Origin: JAXGQD01 sp040766665
GTDB lineage: Bacteria; Bacillota; Clostridia; Saccharofermentanales; Fastidiosipilaceae
Reading direction: 5' to 3'
Assembly: GCA_040766665.1 (NCBI GenBank)
Contig: JAXGQD010000003.1
Span: 1-64,000, forward strand
Length of the DNA: 64,000 bases
Below are positions 36,488 through 45,047 of the stretch, in pieces (within the stretch, counting starts at the first letter, position 1; every line of letters starts with the position of its first letter). The notes under the pieces are model-generated. The model was given only the letters and a program-made list of their open reading frames with translations, was not told the DNA's origin and ran no database searches. Position numbers and translations under genes: made by a program.

Positions 36488-37606
36488 ATGGCAAAACCCG
36501 CCTGGCCTCCACATTTACCCGCGCCGCTCGTGACGGTCGAACCCAGCTTCCCCGGCCTCAGCTTTGAAGAGCGCCGTGCCTTTGGCGCGCTTATTCCTGA
36601 GCTGGGCCAAGCCGAGGTCATGCGTCGGTACGGCCTTTTTGAGCAGGTGGTCCTGCGTCAGCGCGCCACAGCAGATGAAACAATTAAAGATCATCAAGGC
36701 CTAAGCCTCAAAGTCGCGGTTTTTAATATGGAGCGCGGTCAGACACTGGCTGAGACTTTGGATTTTGCCGCCCAACATCCTCAATTCAAGAACTTCGATA
36801 TCATCCTGGCCAATGAATTGGATGACGGTTGTGAGCGCAGTTACAACTGTGATGTCTCGGCGACTTTTGCCAACGCACTTAATATGCACGATGCCTATGC
36901 CCTGGAGTTTGTCGAGCTGGTCAACCCAGCCGACCGCAAAGGCTATCACGGCAACTCTATCTTCAGCCGTTTTCCAATCAAGCAAGCCCAAGTGATCCGT
37001 CTCCCAGAGGAGTGCAATTGGTATTATGATGCCAAGCAACACCGCATCGGTGGGCGCAATGCCATCCTCGCCATTATTGAAACACCTCACGCGGAAGTCG
37101 CCGTCGTCAGCACGCATTTCGAAAACCGCACCGACTCTGCCGGGCGCGGACGTCAAATGCAAGCGATACTGGATGCTGTCACGGGATTTGTTCCCCCACA
37201 AATGCCCCTCATCCTAGGCGGCGACTTCAACACCAACGGCTACGACGGCCGCGACTACCAAGCCGCAGCAGCCATGCTGGCCAGACAAAAAGCCGGTGCC
37301 AGCTTGGAAAGCTTTTACAGCAGTGAAAACACTTTCAGCATTGCCGATCAAGCCGGTTTAGAGTGGCGCAGTGCCGCCGTACCCGAGTGGCCGACCCGTC
37401 GTGCCCACTTCACGGAAGAAGTGTACGACGACAGCAGTCGTGAAACCTTGGTCCTGCACATCGACTGGCTCTTTTCCAAAGGGCTGAAAATTCTGGATAA
37501 AGGCATGATTTCGACGGTCCTGGCCGATCATGCATTTATGAAGAATCCTATATACGCCGAATTGTCCGATCACAATATCGTTTGGGCTGAGTATGCTCTG
37601 ACTTAA
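36488..37606 (+). CDS. Endonuclease/exonuclease/phosphatase-family enzyme
   Basis: 372 residues, no signal peptide. EEP-fold motifs in order: VAVFNMERGQTL near 78, NELDDGCERS near 117, HGNSIFSRFPIKQA near 155, VVSTHFENRTDSAGRGRQ near 204, LGGDFNTNGYDGRD near 241, HIDWLFSKGLKIL near 325 and the terminal LSDHNIVWAEY. Glu in NELD, Asp/Asn in GGDFN and the Asp-His in SDHN are the expected metal and catalytic residues. The family cleaves phosphodiesters or phosphomonoesters. As the last gene of the importer operon, 19 bases after the ATPase, it more likely processes an imported phosphate-containing compound than nucleic acid. Confidence 0.85.
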   Translation: MAKPAWPPHLPAPLVTVEPSFPGLSFEERRAFGALIPELGQAEVMRRYGLFEQVVLRQRATADETIKDHQGLSLKVAVFNMERGQTLAETLDFAAQHPQFKNFDIILANELDDGCERSYNCDVSATFANALNMHDAYALEFVELVNPADRKGYHGNSIFSRFPIKQAQVIRLPEECNWYYDAKQHRIGGRNAILAIIETPHAEVAVVSTHFENRTDSAGRGRQMQAILDAVTGFVPPQMPLILGGDFNTNGYDGRDYQAAAAMLARQKAGASLESFYSSENTFSIADQAGLEWRSAAVPEWPTRRAHFTEEVYDDSSRETLVLHIDWLFSKGLKILDKGMISTVLADHAFMKNPIYAELSDHNIVWAEYALT

Positions 37607-37636
37607 TTACTTGACTTCTTTCAATATTTTCCATTG

Positions 37637-37650
37637 TTGATTTGAATCAT
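37637..37650. promoter_or_regulatory. FNR/CRP-type operator upstream of the DUF438 gene
   Basis: TTGATTTGAATCAT matches the FNR consensus TTGATNNNNATCAA at nine of ten defined positions. A possible -10 TAGCAT at 37673-37678 would put the start of transcription near 37685 and the site centre at about -41.5, the class II activator position. Promoter and spacing are inference. Confidence 0.5.
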
Positions 37651-37725
37651 ATTTAATTTGCGCTTTTTGGGTTAGCATGGGCTTACTTCTTAGAGTTATT
37701 TTAGATGCATGTTTGGAGAAAATGT

Positions 37726-39264
37726 ATGAGCAACAAAGAAACAAAGGACAGAGCTTCCCTATTGAAAGATTTTCTGGCACGCTTGGATTCGCCGGAAGAT
37801 GTGGAGGCCATTCAAGAAGATTTTAATGAGAATTTTGCCGAAGTCTCGGTTGAAGAGATTGCCGCAGCTGAAGAACTCCTACTTAAACAAGGGACGACCG
37901 TTCAGGATATCGGTGAGCTTTGTTCGCTGCATACCGCGCTTTTAGATGGCAAAATCGAGACCCCGCCTCAAGCCGAGCTGCAGACCTCCGGTCACCCGGC
38001 GCAGATGTTCCTGGCTGAGAATCAGGGCTTACGCGATTACTTAGATCAGAAAATCGAACCGCTCCTGCTTGATTCCTCCCTTCAATCCAAACGCGACGCG
38101 GCGGTGGAGGCTTTGGAAGGCTTACGCAAACTGCGCAAACACTATGATAAAAAAGACATGCTCTTCTTCCCATACCTCGAAAAAGCCGGCATCACCGGAC
38201 CCTCAACAGTTATGTGGGAAAACGAAGAACGCAACAAAACCGCCATCAAAAGAACCATCCGCCTCTTTGAGGCCGGTACAGCCACAGAAGAGGAGCTACA
38301 CACCGCATTAGCCAAGCTGAACGAGGACATCCGTGGCATGGTCAAACTGGAGCATGAAATCCTGCTGCCGATGGTGCTGGAAAACGTCAAGCCAGAGGAG
38401 TGGGTCATCATCGCCGAAGAAGCCCTGGAAATCGGCTATGTTTACCTGGAAGGCATTGAAGGCGCCGCCCTGTCGGATGCCAACACTTGGCTGAACGAGC
38501 AAAAGGGCGTGGTCACTTCAGCCCCGGCGAGCGGGGAGATTGTTTTGCCTACGGGATCCTTCGACTTAGGCACCTTACGCTCGATTCTCAACACCTTGGA
38601 AGTGGACATGACCGTGCTGGACGCGGAAGACAATGTCATCTATTTCAATGAAATGACGCCGCGTTATTTCAGCCGCACCAAGACCATCCTTGGCCGCAGT
38701 GTTTACCTCTGCCACCCGCCCGCATCCATCCCGATTGTGACACAGGTTCTGGAGGATCTGAAGAGCCGTAGACGTCTGTCGGTGACCACCTATTTCCCTA
38801 AAGGAGAGCGCAGGCTGCTGATTCAATACTTTGGTCTTTACGATGAAAACGAGAACTATATCGGCTGCTTAGAAGCGGTGCAGGATTTGAAACCGCTGGA
38901 GATTTACTTCGAAGGTTCCAGCACGAAAGAACCCGGTCAGCGCAGGGTTTCCGCCGAAGAAATGGCCGGCAAAACGCCCTACGTACCCGGTGCTGTTGCG
39001 GATGGAGCTACTTCTGCTGAGAACGCCACGTCATCCGATTCCGGTTTTGTGCTCAGTTTGGACACTAAACTGAATGAGCTGTTGAAAGCACGACCTGAGG
39101 CCTTCGACATCCTAAAGTCCATGTCGGAAAAGTACAGGCAGTTGGATAACCCGGTCATGCGCCACGCCATGGGTAACGTCGCTACCATGCGCATGATTGC
39201 CAAGAAAGGTGCTTTCACAGAGGATGAGTTTATCAACACGCTGCGTGAGAAATTGGGCATGTAG
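37726..39264 (+). CDS. DUF438-hemerythrin-PAS-DUF1858 protein
   Basis: 512 residues from ATG 37726 (GGAGAAAATGT upstream; an ATG seven codons earlier lacks a site). Order: DUF438 (about 8-90, LKDFLARLDSPEDVEAIQ), hemerythrin-like four-helix part (about 95-255, LRKHYDKKDMLFFPYLEK and VKLEHEILLPM supply His/Glu ligands), PAS (about 285-400, VLDAEDNVIYFNEM) and a C-terminal DUF1858-like helical unit (about 445-510). Such proteins are thought to sense oxygen, NO or redox state; no output domain is present. Single gene, with an FNR-like site before it and a terminator after it. Confidence 0.92.
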   Translation: MSNKETKDRASLLKDFLARLDSPEDVEAIQEDFNENFAEVSVEEIAAAEELLLKQGTTVQDIGELCSLHTALLDGKIETPPQAELQTSGHPAQMFLAENQGLRDYLDQKIEPLLLDSSLQSKRDAAVEALEGLRKLRKHYDKKDMLFFPYLEKAGITGPSTVMWENEERNKTAIKRTIRLFEAGTATEEELHTALAKLNEDIRGMVKLEHEILLPMVLENVKPEEWVIIAEEALEIGYVYLEGIEGAALSDANTWLNEQKGVVTSAPASGEIVLPTGSFDLGTLRSILNTLEVDMTVLDAEDNVIYFNEMTPRYFSRTKTILGRSVYLCHPPASIPIVTQVLEDLKSRRRLSVTTYFPKGERRLLIQYFGLYDENENYIGCLEAVQDLKPLEIYFEGSSTKEPGQRRVSAEEMAGKTPYVPGAVADGATSAENATSSDSGFVLSLDTKLNELLKARPEAFDILKSMSEKYRQLDNPVMRHAMGNVATMRMIAKKGAFTEDEFINTLREKLGM

Positions 39265-39305
39265 TTGATTCGGGTTAATTTTTGTATAGCAGAAAGCTTG
39301 ATGGA

Positions 39306-39341
39306 AAGGCTGTCTCGGAAACGGGGCGGCCTTTTTCTGTT
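39306..39341 (+). terminator. Intrinsic terminator of the DUF438 gene
   Basis: AAGGCTGTCTCG and CGGGGCGGCCTT form a twelve-pair stem (three G-U) around GAAA, followed by TTTCTGTTT. Starts about 42 bases after the stop codon. Confidence 0.85.
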
Positions 39342-39461
39342 TCGTTCATGTAAGCTATGGGTGAATACCGCTGTTGTAAGCGCGGCTGGCAAAAATGACG
39401 GCTATGTGGGATTTTTCTTTCTGCTGATTGTTGCCATCCGCCTAAACGAGGTGTTTTTCGT

Positions 39462-39594
39462 CAAAAATTCCAGCTGTGCTGGGAAGCATTAGACTTTCCT
39501 AATGCACAGCCGAAAAAATTGTCTGGAAATAGGGACTTTAACTTATCAAAACGCTCCTATATTAGAGACTTCTAATGCACAGCTGGCATTTTTG
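39462..39594. repeat. Nested palindromic repeat R2, copy b
   Basis: Outer arms CAAAAATTCCAGCTGTGC (39462-39479) and GCACAGCTGGCATTTTTG (39577-39594) pair at 17 of 18 positions. Inside, GCATTAG at 39486 and CTAATGCACAGC at 39499 form a second hairpin. The shared words CAGCTGTGC and GCATTAGA tie it to 10980-11112. The surrounding spacer 39342-39656 carries no gene. Confidence 0.85.
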
Positions 39595-39656
39595 CCATAA
39601 AAGAGCTATGCCTACTCGCATCACAGGGCAATCGCAAGAGCCATAAGAAGAACTAA

Positions 39657-39702
39657 TTAAAAAGCTGTCTCATGAGTAAGGTTGTACGCATTTGAGACAG
39701 CT
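39657..39702 (-). terminator. Intrinsic terminator of the 39.8-kb sulfatase gene
   Basis: AGCTGTCTCA (39663-39672) and TGAGACAGCT (39693-39702) are a perfect ten-pair stem; read on the minus strand the hairpin is followed by TTTTTAATTAG. It lies 75 bases after the sulfatase stop. Confidence 0.85.
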
Positions 39703-39777
39703 CATTTATTTTCAACTTTTAAGCTAAGGTCTTACTTAGCACTATGGCAAAATTCCGGAAGCGTTAATTCTAATGGA

Positions 39778-41191
39778 TTATCCCACCTCATTGCGATCAT
39801 ATAGTGCAATGATATAGGGATGATCCGGGTCATACACAGTCAGTGGTTTCCCGTTTTCTACCTCTCCGATAGGACGGATATTCTGCCCTTCTGTACCTGT
39901 AAATGTGTCACCCAGGTCCGTTCTGCACTCCTCGATTAAAGCGGTCAGTTGCTCAACCATTTCGGGATGACTATCGTAAACATTGTATGCTTCTTCCATA
40001 TCTGTCGATAAATCATAGAGTTCGTGTACGGCTTCGTTATTGTTTACATCAACCACCGAATTGGATGTTCCATCGTGATCACTACTTGGTTTTCCGGCAC
40101 CGGGTCTACGTGAGACATGTAGTTTCCAGTTTTTATGTCTGACGGCTTCCAGATTGTTACACATATAGTAGAAGAAGGTGTCTCGTTTACTCTCTTCCGT
40201 TTTACCCAGCAATAAATCCAGTTGATTAATTCCATCAATCACCCGATCGTTGGGCATTTCCTGTCCAACTAAAGCAGCAAGTGAAGGCATAATATCAAGT
40301 GAGCAGATAAGCTCGCTATTTACAGCAGCTTCAATATGGTCTTTCCTAATAAACAATAAACGGAACACGCTGCCCGCCTTCCCAGGTGGCTTTTGAGCCT
40401 CTGAGTACCCCATTGCTCTCACCAAAATCATTACGCGAACCGTTGTCTGAAGTGAACATAATAATAGTGTTTTCGAGAAGCCCTTGTTTTTTTAGTTCAA
40501 AAACAATCGCCTCGGTTGCCCAGTCTATCGCTGCAACACAAGCTCCGTAATCTCCGTTACGTGAACGTTTCACAAAAGTATCCGCCGCATATAAAGGAAG
40601 GTGGACATGCATATGGGCCAAGTATAGGAAGAAAGGTTGGTCTTTTTTCTTTCTAATAAAGTTGATTGACTTCTCCACATATCGCTCGGTAATTCCCTTT
40701 TGGTCCGGTTGTTCTTCAATCACCTCTTCGCCCTGAATCAAAGGTAGGGGAGGCATGGTCGGTCTTGCTTCCATCGGTCCCATGTCATTGCTGTAGGGAA
40801 GTCCATAGTAATCATCAAAGCCGTGGCGCATGGGCATAAATTCAGGCTGGTCACCACAGTGCCATTTTCCGACCATCATCGTTGCATAACCGGCTGATTT
40901 CAACATGTCCGCCATCGTTACTTCGTTAGGATTCAAACCGATTGGGTCGCCCGGAAATAAGACCCAGTCATTATGAAAGCTCCCAAAGCTGATACGCGGG
41001 GGATAGCAAGCTGTCATCATTGCTCCCCGTGAAGGAGAACAAACAGGTGAAGCCATGTAAAAATCGGTAAAACGTCGTCCGCCTTCTGCCAAAGAATCTA
41101 AGCAGGGCGTATCATTCTTTGTTGACCCATAGCAACCCAAATCACCGTAACCTAAATCGTCACAATTAATTAAAATAATATTTGGTTTCAC
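39778..41191 (-). CDS. Cys-type sulfatase, one frameshift
   Basis: About 470 residues after repair. Alkaline-phosphatase-superfamily sulfatase: NIILINCDDLGYGDLGCYG with metal Asp pair at the N-terminus, formylglycine motif CSPSRGAMM (Cys modified), VGKWHCGDQPEF, and FTSDNGSRNDFGE with Asp-Asn. The frame breaks at 40347: one extra base turns the reading FIVY-WKDHIEAA into a stop, and its removal joins both halves exactly. Start GTG 41191 has GGAGG eight bases upstream and leaves no signal peptide, so the enzyme is cytoplasmic; an upstream ATG at 41239 would overlap the operator. Divergent from the importer operon and probably co-regulated with it. Confidence 0.9.
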
Positions 41192-41232
41192 TTTGTTTTC
41201 CTCCGACAATAAAAACCTGTGCAATTTGAACA

Positions 41233-41240
41233 CGTGCACG
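41233..41240. promoter_or_regulatory. CGTGCACG palindrome, operator 1 (sulfatase side)
   Basis: Perfect 8-bp palindrome lying five bases downstream of the -10 of the minus-strand promoter at 41246-41273. An identical palindrome lies at 41405-41412. A binding site for the LacI-family protein of 49026-50057 is the natural reading. Confidence 0.55.
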
Positions 41241-41245
41241 CTTTC

Positions 41246-41273
41246 ATCTTAACGCCTCTTGCCCCAAATGCAA
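41246..41273 (-). promoter_or_regulatory. Promoter of the divergent sulfatase gene
   Basis: Minus strand -35 TTGCAT (41273-41268), 16-base spacer, -10 TAAGAT (41251-41246). Transcription would start within the CGTGCACG palindrome. Confidence 0.45.
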
Positions 41274-41363
41274 GTTTTATCAGTATTCTCGAGTCATTCT
41301 TGGTCATTTCATCAGTTTTGTTCAATTGTTCTTGTGCTATATCACATAATTTTTCCACATCAA

Positions 41364-41392
41364 TTGCATTTATTTGTTAAACTCTTTATCCT
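41364..41392 (+). promoter_or_regulatory. Promoter of the importer-sulfatase operon
   Basis: -35 TTGCAT (41364-41369), 17-base spacer, -10 TATCCT (41387-41392), giving a start near 41399. The hexamers are moderate matches, but the -35 is identical to that of the opposite promoter. Confidence 0.45.
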
Positions 41393-41404
41393 GAAAACAG
41401 TGCT

Positions 41405-41412
41405 CGTGCACG
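41405..41412. promoter_or_regulatory. CGTGCACG palindrome, operator 2 (importer side)
   Basis: Perfect palindrome just downstream of the predicted start of transcription, where a repressor would block elongation. Same word as operator 1, 172 bases apart, a distance that could allow looping. Confidence 0.55.
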
Positions 41413-41437
41413 AATTATCCGTTTATGGAGGTAAATC

Positions 41438-42613
41438 ATGAAAACTTGGAAGAAATTAACTGCCCTTGCTCTTTCATTAGTCTTGGGCATCGGTGTCTTA
41501 GCTGCATGTACAGCATCTACACCGACTACAACGGCTGCTGCAGCCGCAACAACCGCTGCAGCTAATAGCACAGAGGCAGGCGAGACAGCCGCGCAGGGTG
41601 AAACAACTGCCGCTGCTGCACCGACCGAATTGAAAAAAATCGTCATCGGCACGCAACCCTCAACCATGGGCGTTCCTGTCCAATATGCTTATGAGAATGG
41701 TTTCTTTACGGATCTTGGACTTGACGTAGAATTAGTTCTCTTTCCCACAGGTGCTCCTTTGAACGAAGCGCTGGCTGCAGGACAACTTGATGTGGCTGCA
41801 AACGGCCTTGCTTCAGTCTTCCCATTAGCTAACGGTGTTTGCCAATGGATTGGTGAAGGTAACACAACAGGTGGCATGGGTATTTTTGTGCGTGATGATA
41901 GCCCCATCTTGCAGGAAAAAGGTCTAATTGAAGGCAAACCTGAAATGTACGGTAGTGCTGAGACCATAAAAGGCACAACCTTCTTGGGCCCTCTTGGCAC
42001 CTCTGCACAATTTAACGTTATGCGTTATATCCAACAGTATGGTTTAACAGACTCTGATATCTCGCAGATTCACATGGATCACGGGCAAGCTTTCCAGGCA
42101 TTTGTTGCTGGCGAAGGTGATGCACTGGCTACCTCTCCCCCTTTCTCCTATGATGCAGCCGCACAAGGTTTCACAATGATTGCTTCTTTTGAAGATGCGA
42201 CCGAGTCTCCCCTCTTTGACGGTTTGCTCGCCCGTACCGAATATGCAAAAGATCATCATGATGAAATTCTTGCTTTTGTTAAAGGCTACTACCAAGCATG
42301 TGAAGTCTTTATGGCCGATCCCGAACTTCGTAAAACATATTCCATGAAATGGTTTGCCGATAACGGTCGTGAATACACCGAAGAAACCATGTTACAAGAA
42401 ATCAAAGACAGAGACTATGTCACCAAGGCGATGATGGAAAGCCCTGATTACAGTTATGGTAAAGGCATGCTGGCTATCGCTGATTTCTACACCTCTGACG
42501 GTAAAGTATTAGAAGAAGATTTGCCGAACGTACCCGCTTCCTTTGATACTTCTTACATCGAAGAAGCCCTAGGCATCACCATCAATCATGCCACCTACGA
42601 CGATATCAAATAA
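41438..42613 (+). CDS. TauA/NrtA-like solute-binding lipoprotein
   Basis: 391 residues. Lipoprotein signal with lipobox LAAC near residue 24 and an Ala/Thr-rich linker to about residue 65. The binding domain begins KKIVIGTQPSTMGVPVQYAYENGFFTD-like (first 20 residues quoted in part only) and shows NMT1/SsuA features: FPTGAPLNEALAAGQLDVAA, TTFLGPLGTSAQFNVM. Relatives bind taurine, alkanesulfonates, aryl sulfates, nitrate or thiamine precursors. Beside sulfatases, a sulfate ester or sulfonate is the best guess. GGAGGT seven bases before the ATG. Confidence 0.9.
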   Translation: MKTWKKLTALALSLVLGIGVLAACTASTPTTTAAAAATTAAANSTEAGETAAQGETTAAAAPTELKKIVIGTQPSTMGVPVQYAYENGFFTDLGLDVELVLFPTGAPLNEALAAGQLDVAANGLASVFPLANGVCQWIGEGNTTGGMGIFVRDDSPILQEKGLIEGKPEMYGSAETIKGTTFLGPLGTSAQFNVMRYIQQYGLTDSDISQIHMDHGQAFQAFVAGEGDALATSPPFSYDAAAQGFTMIASFEDATESPLFDGLLARTEYAKDHHDEILAFVKGYYQACEVFMADPELRKTYSMKWFADNGREYTEETMLQEIKDRDYVTKAMMESPDYSYGKGMLAIADFYTSDGKVLEEDLPNVPASFDTSYIEEALGITINHATYDDIK

Positions 42614-42698
42614 GTTTTCATAAGAATCTAAATGTTGAGGCACTCCTTGTTGCAGTGCCTCACTGCATTTAGCAGCAACATGGCCAAGGAGTCTATCC

Positions 42699-43499
42699 AT
42701 GGAAGAAAATAAGAAGCAAAAGAAAGCAAGAAGCTATATCATAATCTCTATCATCTCTCTTGCCATCGGTATCTTTCTCTGGTGGCTTTTTACTGAGGGA
42801 CTCGGAACGGTAAGCCCAAAGGTCATGCCGGGACCTGTACGTGTTTTTAACTCTTTTATCGCGAAGTTTTATACTTCGGCTCCTGACGGAGCTACACTCT
42901 TAGTCCATTTAGCGTCGAGTTTACAAATCACCTTAATGGGTTATTTAATCGGCGTAGTAATCGGTATTCCCCTAGGGATAACAATGGCTTGGTATCCCAA
43001 GTTTGATTATTTTGCCAGACCTCTCTTTGATCTCTTGCGCCCTATCCCCGGAATTGCCTGGATACCGGTCATGATAACTTTATTTGGAATCGGTATTCTC
43101 TCAAAAGCCATGGTGGTTTTCTTATCTGTATTTGTCGCAGTGACAATCAACACCTACACAGGTATTCAGCAGACAAAGAGTGTGCATAAGTGGGTCGCCC
43201 ATACCTTTGGAGCCTCCAATTTCTATACGCTTATTCATGTCGCTATCCCTACCTCTCTTCCAATGATGATGACCGGATTACGCGTTGCTTTAGGTGCGGC
43301 TTGGACCACGATTATTGCTGCCGAACTGCTCGCGTCTACCAAGGGTATCGGTTTTATGATTCAACAGTCCCGTGGCTTGTTCCGTCCTGACATTATCATC
43401 GTCGGAATGATTGCCATCGGTGTGACCGGTTCCGTTCTCGGTTGGCTATTGAGCAAACTGGAACAAAAAGTATTGAAAGGGAGGTTGTCCAGAAGATGA
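42699..43499 (+). CDS. TauC/SsuC-like ABC permease 1
   Basis: 266 residues, about six membrane segments. The EAA-type loop lies near residue 165 (WVAHTFGASNFYTLIHVAIP). PGPVRVFNSF near the N-terminus and GIGFMIQQSRG near 220 are typical of SsuC/TauC permeases. AAGGAG before the ATG. Ends in a 4-base ATGA overlap with the second permease, so both are made together, probably as a heterodimer. Confidence 0.92.
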   Translation: MEENKKQKKARSYIIISIISLAIGIFLWWLFTEGLGTVSPKVMPGPVRVFNSFIAKFYTSAPDGATLLVHLASSLQITLMGYLIGVVIGIPLGITMAWYPKFDYFARPLFDLLRPIPGIAWIPVMITLFGIGILSKAMVVFLSVFVAVTINTYTGIQQTKSVHKWVAHTFGASNFYTLIHVAIPTSLPMMMTGLRVALGAAWTTIIAAELLASTKGIGFMIQQSRGLFRPDIIIVGMIAIGVTGSVLGWLLSKLEQKVLKGRLSRR

Positions 43500-44287
43500 A
43501 AAGACAAAGCATGTGGGAAAGCAAATGGATCAAACCCATTGCGGCTGTAATCTCCATCAGCCTATTTGTACTTCTTTGGCATTGGGCAACACAAAACACC
43601 AATCTCGGCAATTTGATGCCCGGCCCCTTTGAAGTCATTTCACGTTTTATTAATTCTTTTAATACCAACATTGGCCAGTATACAATTCTAGGCCACATCA
43701 TTTGGAGTCTTTCACGCGTTGGCGTTGCTTACTTGGTCGCCTCTGCCGCCGGTATTTTGTGTGGCTTAGCAATGGGCCGTTATCCCAAGTTTGAAGCAGC
43801 TTTTAGACCTTATTTCGAAATTATCAGACCTATTCCTCCCATTGCTTGGATACCTATGGCAATCTTGTGGTTTGGTCTTGGCGAGATGACCAAGTACTTC
43901 CTTATCTTCCTGGCAGCATTTTCGAACGTAACCATGAACGCTTACACCGGTGCGCGTTCTGTAGATCCTGAATTGGTTGGTGCAGCCCGCATGTTAGGCG
44001 CAAGCGATAATCAGATTTTTCGCAGTATCACAATTCCGGCATCTGTACCGCATATATTTGCTGGTATGCAAATAGCACTATCCTCCAGCTGGGCAACAGT
44101 TGTCGCTGCAGAAATGGTCCGTTCTTCCGAAGGAATCGGCTGGATGATTGTCTCAGGAATGGAAATCAACAATATGACTCAGATTCTAGCCGGTATCGTC
44201 GCTATTGGTATCGTCGGATATGTTCTGGCAACCTTTATGAGATTTATGGAAAGGAAACTTTTAGTATGGAACGAACGGGGGGTTTAG
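43496..44287 (+). CDS. TauC/SsuC-like ABC permease 2
   Basis: 263 residues from ATG 43496; the frame extends to 43442 but only within the first permease gene, and GGGAGG lies upstream of 43496. About six membrane segments; EAA loop GAARMLGASDNQIFRSITIP near residue 160; GIGWMIVSGMEIN near 215. Clearly a diverged paralogue of permease 1 (shared PGPFEVISRFI, IRPIPPIAWIPM). Confidence 0.92.
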   Translation: MKRQSMWESKWIKPIAAVISISLFVLLWHWATQNTNLGNLMPGPFEVISRFINSFNTNIGQYTILGHIIWSLSRVGVAYLVASAAGILCGLAMGRYPKFEAAFRPYFEIIRPIPPIAWIPMAILWFGLGEMTKYFLIFLAAFSNVTMNAYTGARSVDPELVGAARMLGASDNQIFRSITIPASVPHIFAGMQIALSSSWATVVAAEMVRSSEGIGWMIVSGMEINNMTQILAGIVAIGIVGYVLATFMRFMERKLLVWNERGV

Positions 44288-45036
44288 ATATCGTTTTGCA
44301 GGCGAAAGATATCAGCAAGACTTTTGTCACCGAACGTGACACAAATCATGTGGTGGAAAAGTTTGATATTGAGGTTCAAAAGAATGAATTTGTTGTCCTT
44401 TTTGGACCGGGACAATGCGGTAAAACCACACTATTAAAAATTTTGGCAGGGCTTGAAGAACCGAGTTCAGGCGAAATTCTCCTGAACGGCGAAGTCGTCA
44501 CTAAGCCCGGACCTGCACGTGGCTTTGTGTTCCAAACTTTGGCAGTCTTCCCCTGGCTGACCGTTATGGGTAATGTCGAATATGGTCCCAAAATGCAGGG
44601 TGTGGACAAAAAAACGCGTCAAGAGAAGGCGCAGCACTATATCGATCTTGTTGGTCTAAGTGGATTCGAGAACCATTATCCCGTCAAGCTTTCCGGTGGT
44701 ATGAAACAGCGTGTTGGTATTGCCAGAGCCTATTGCAACGAACCCGATGTCTTACTTATGGACGAGCCTTTCGGTGCCTTGGATGCGCAGACACGTTACC
44801 TGATGCAGGAAGAAATCACCCGCATTTGGCAAGCCGAAAAACGCACTGTGCTCTTCGTTACGAATAATATCGAAGAAGCCGTGTATCTCGCAGACAGAAT
44901 TGTTCTCCTGCACAATTGTCCCACCAGTATTGCCAATGAGTATGTGATTGATTTACCCAGACCCAGAAGCTATGTCGATCCTCGATTCCTTGCACTTAGA
45001 CAAGAAATCACTGAGGTCATGGATAAGACTTTATGA
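44266..45036 (+). CDS. TauB/SsuB-like ABC ATPase 1
   Basis: 256 residues. Walker A is GPGQCGKTTLLKILAG near residue 45, where the usual Ser before Gly-Cys is Gln, an uncommon but tolerated change. Q-loop FQTLAVFPWL, signature LSGGMKQRVGIARAY near 144, Walker B VLLMDEPFGALDAQTR. In place of the switch His the sequence is FVTNNIEEAVYL, with Asn at that position; this may make one of the two ATP sites weak. Overlaps permease 2 by 22 bases. Confidence 0.92.
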   Translation: MERTGGLDIVLQAKDISKTFVTERDTNHVVEKFDIEVQKNEFVVLFGPGQCGKTTLLKILAGLEEPSSGEILLNGEVVTKPGPARGFVFQTLAVFPWLTVMGNVEYGPKMQGVDKKTRQEKAQHYIDLVGLSGFENHYPVKLSGGMKQRVGIARAYCNEPDVLLMDEPFGALDAQTRYLMQEEITRIWQAEKRTVLFVTNNIEEAVYLADRIVLLHNCPTSIANEYVIDLPRPRSYVDPRFLALRQEITEVMDKTL

Positions 45037-45047
45037 CGGAGGGCAAA

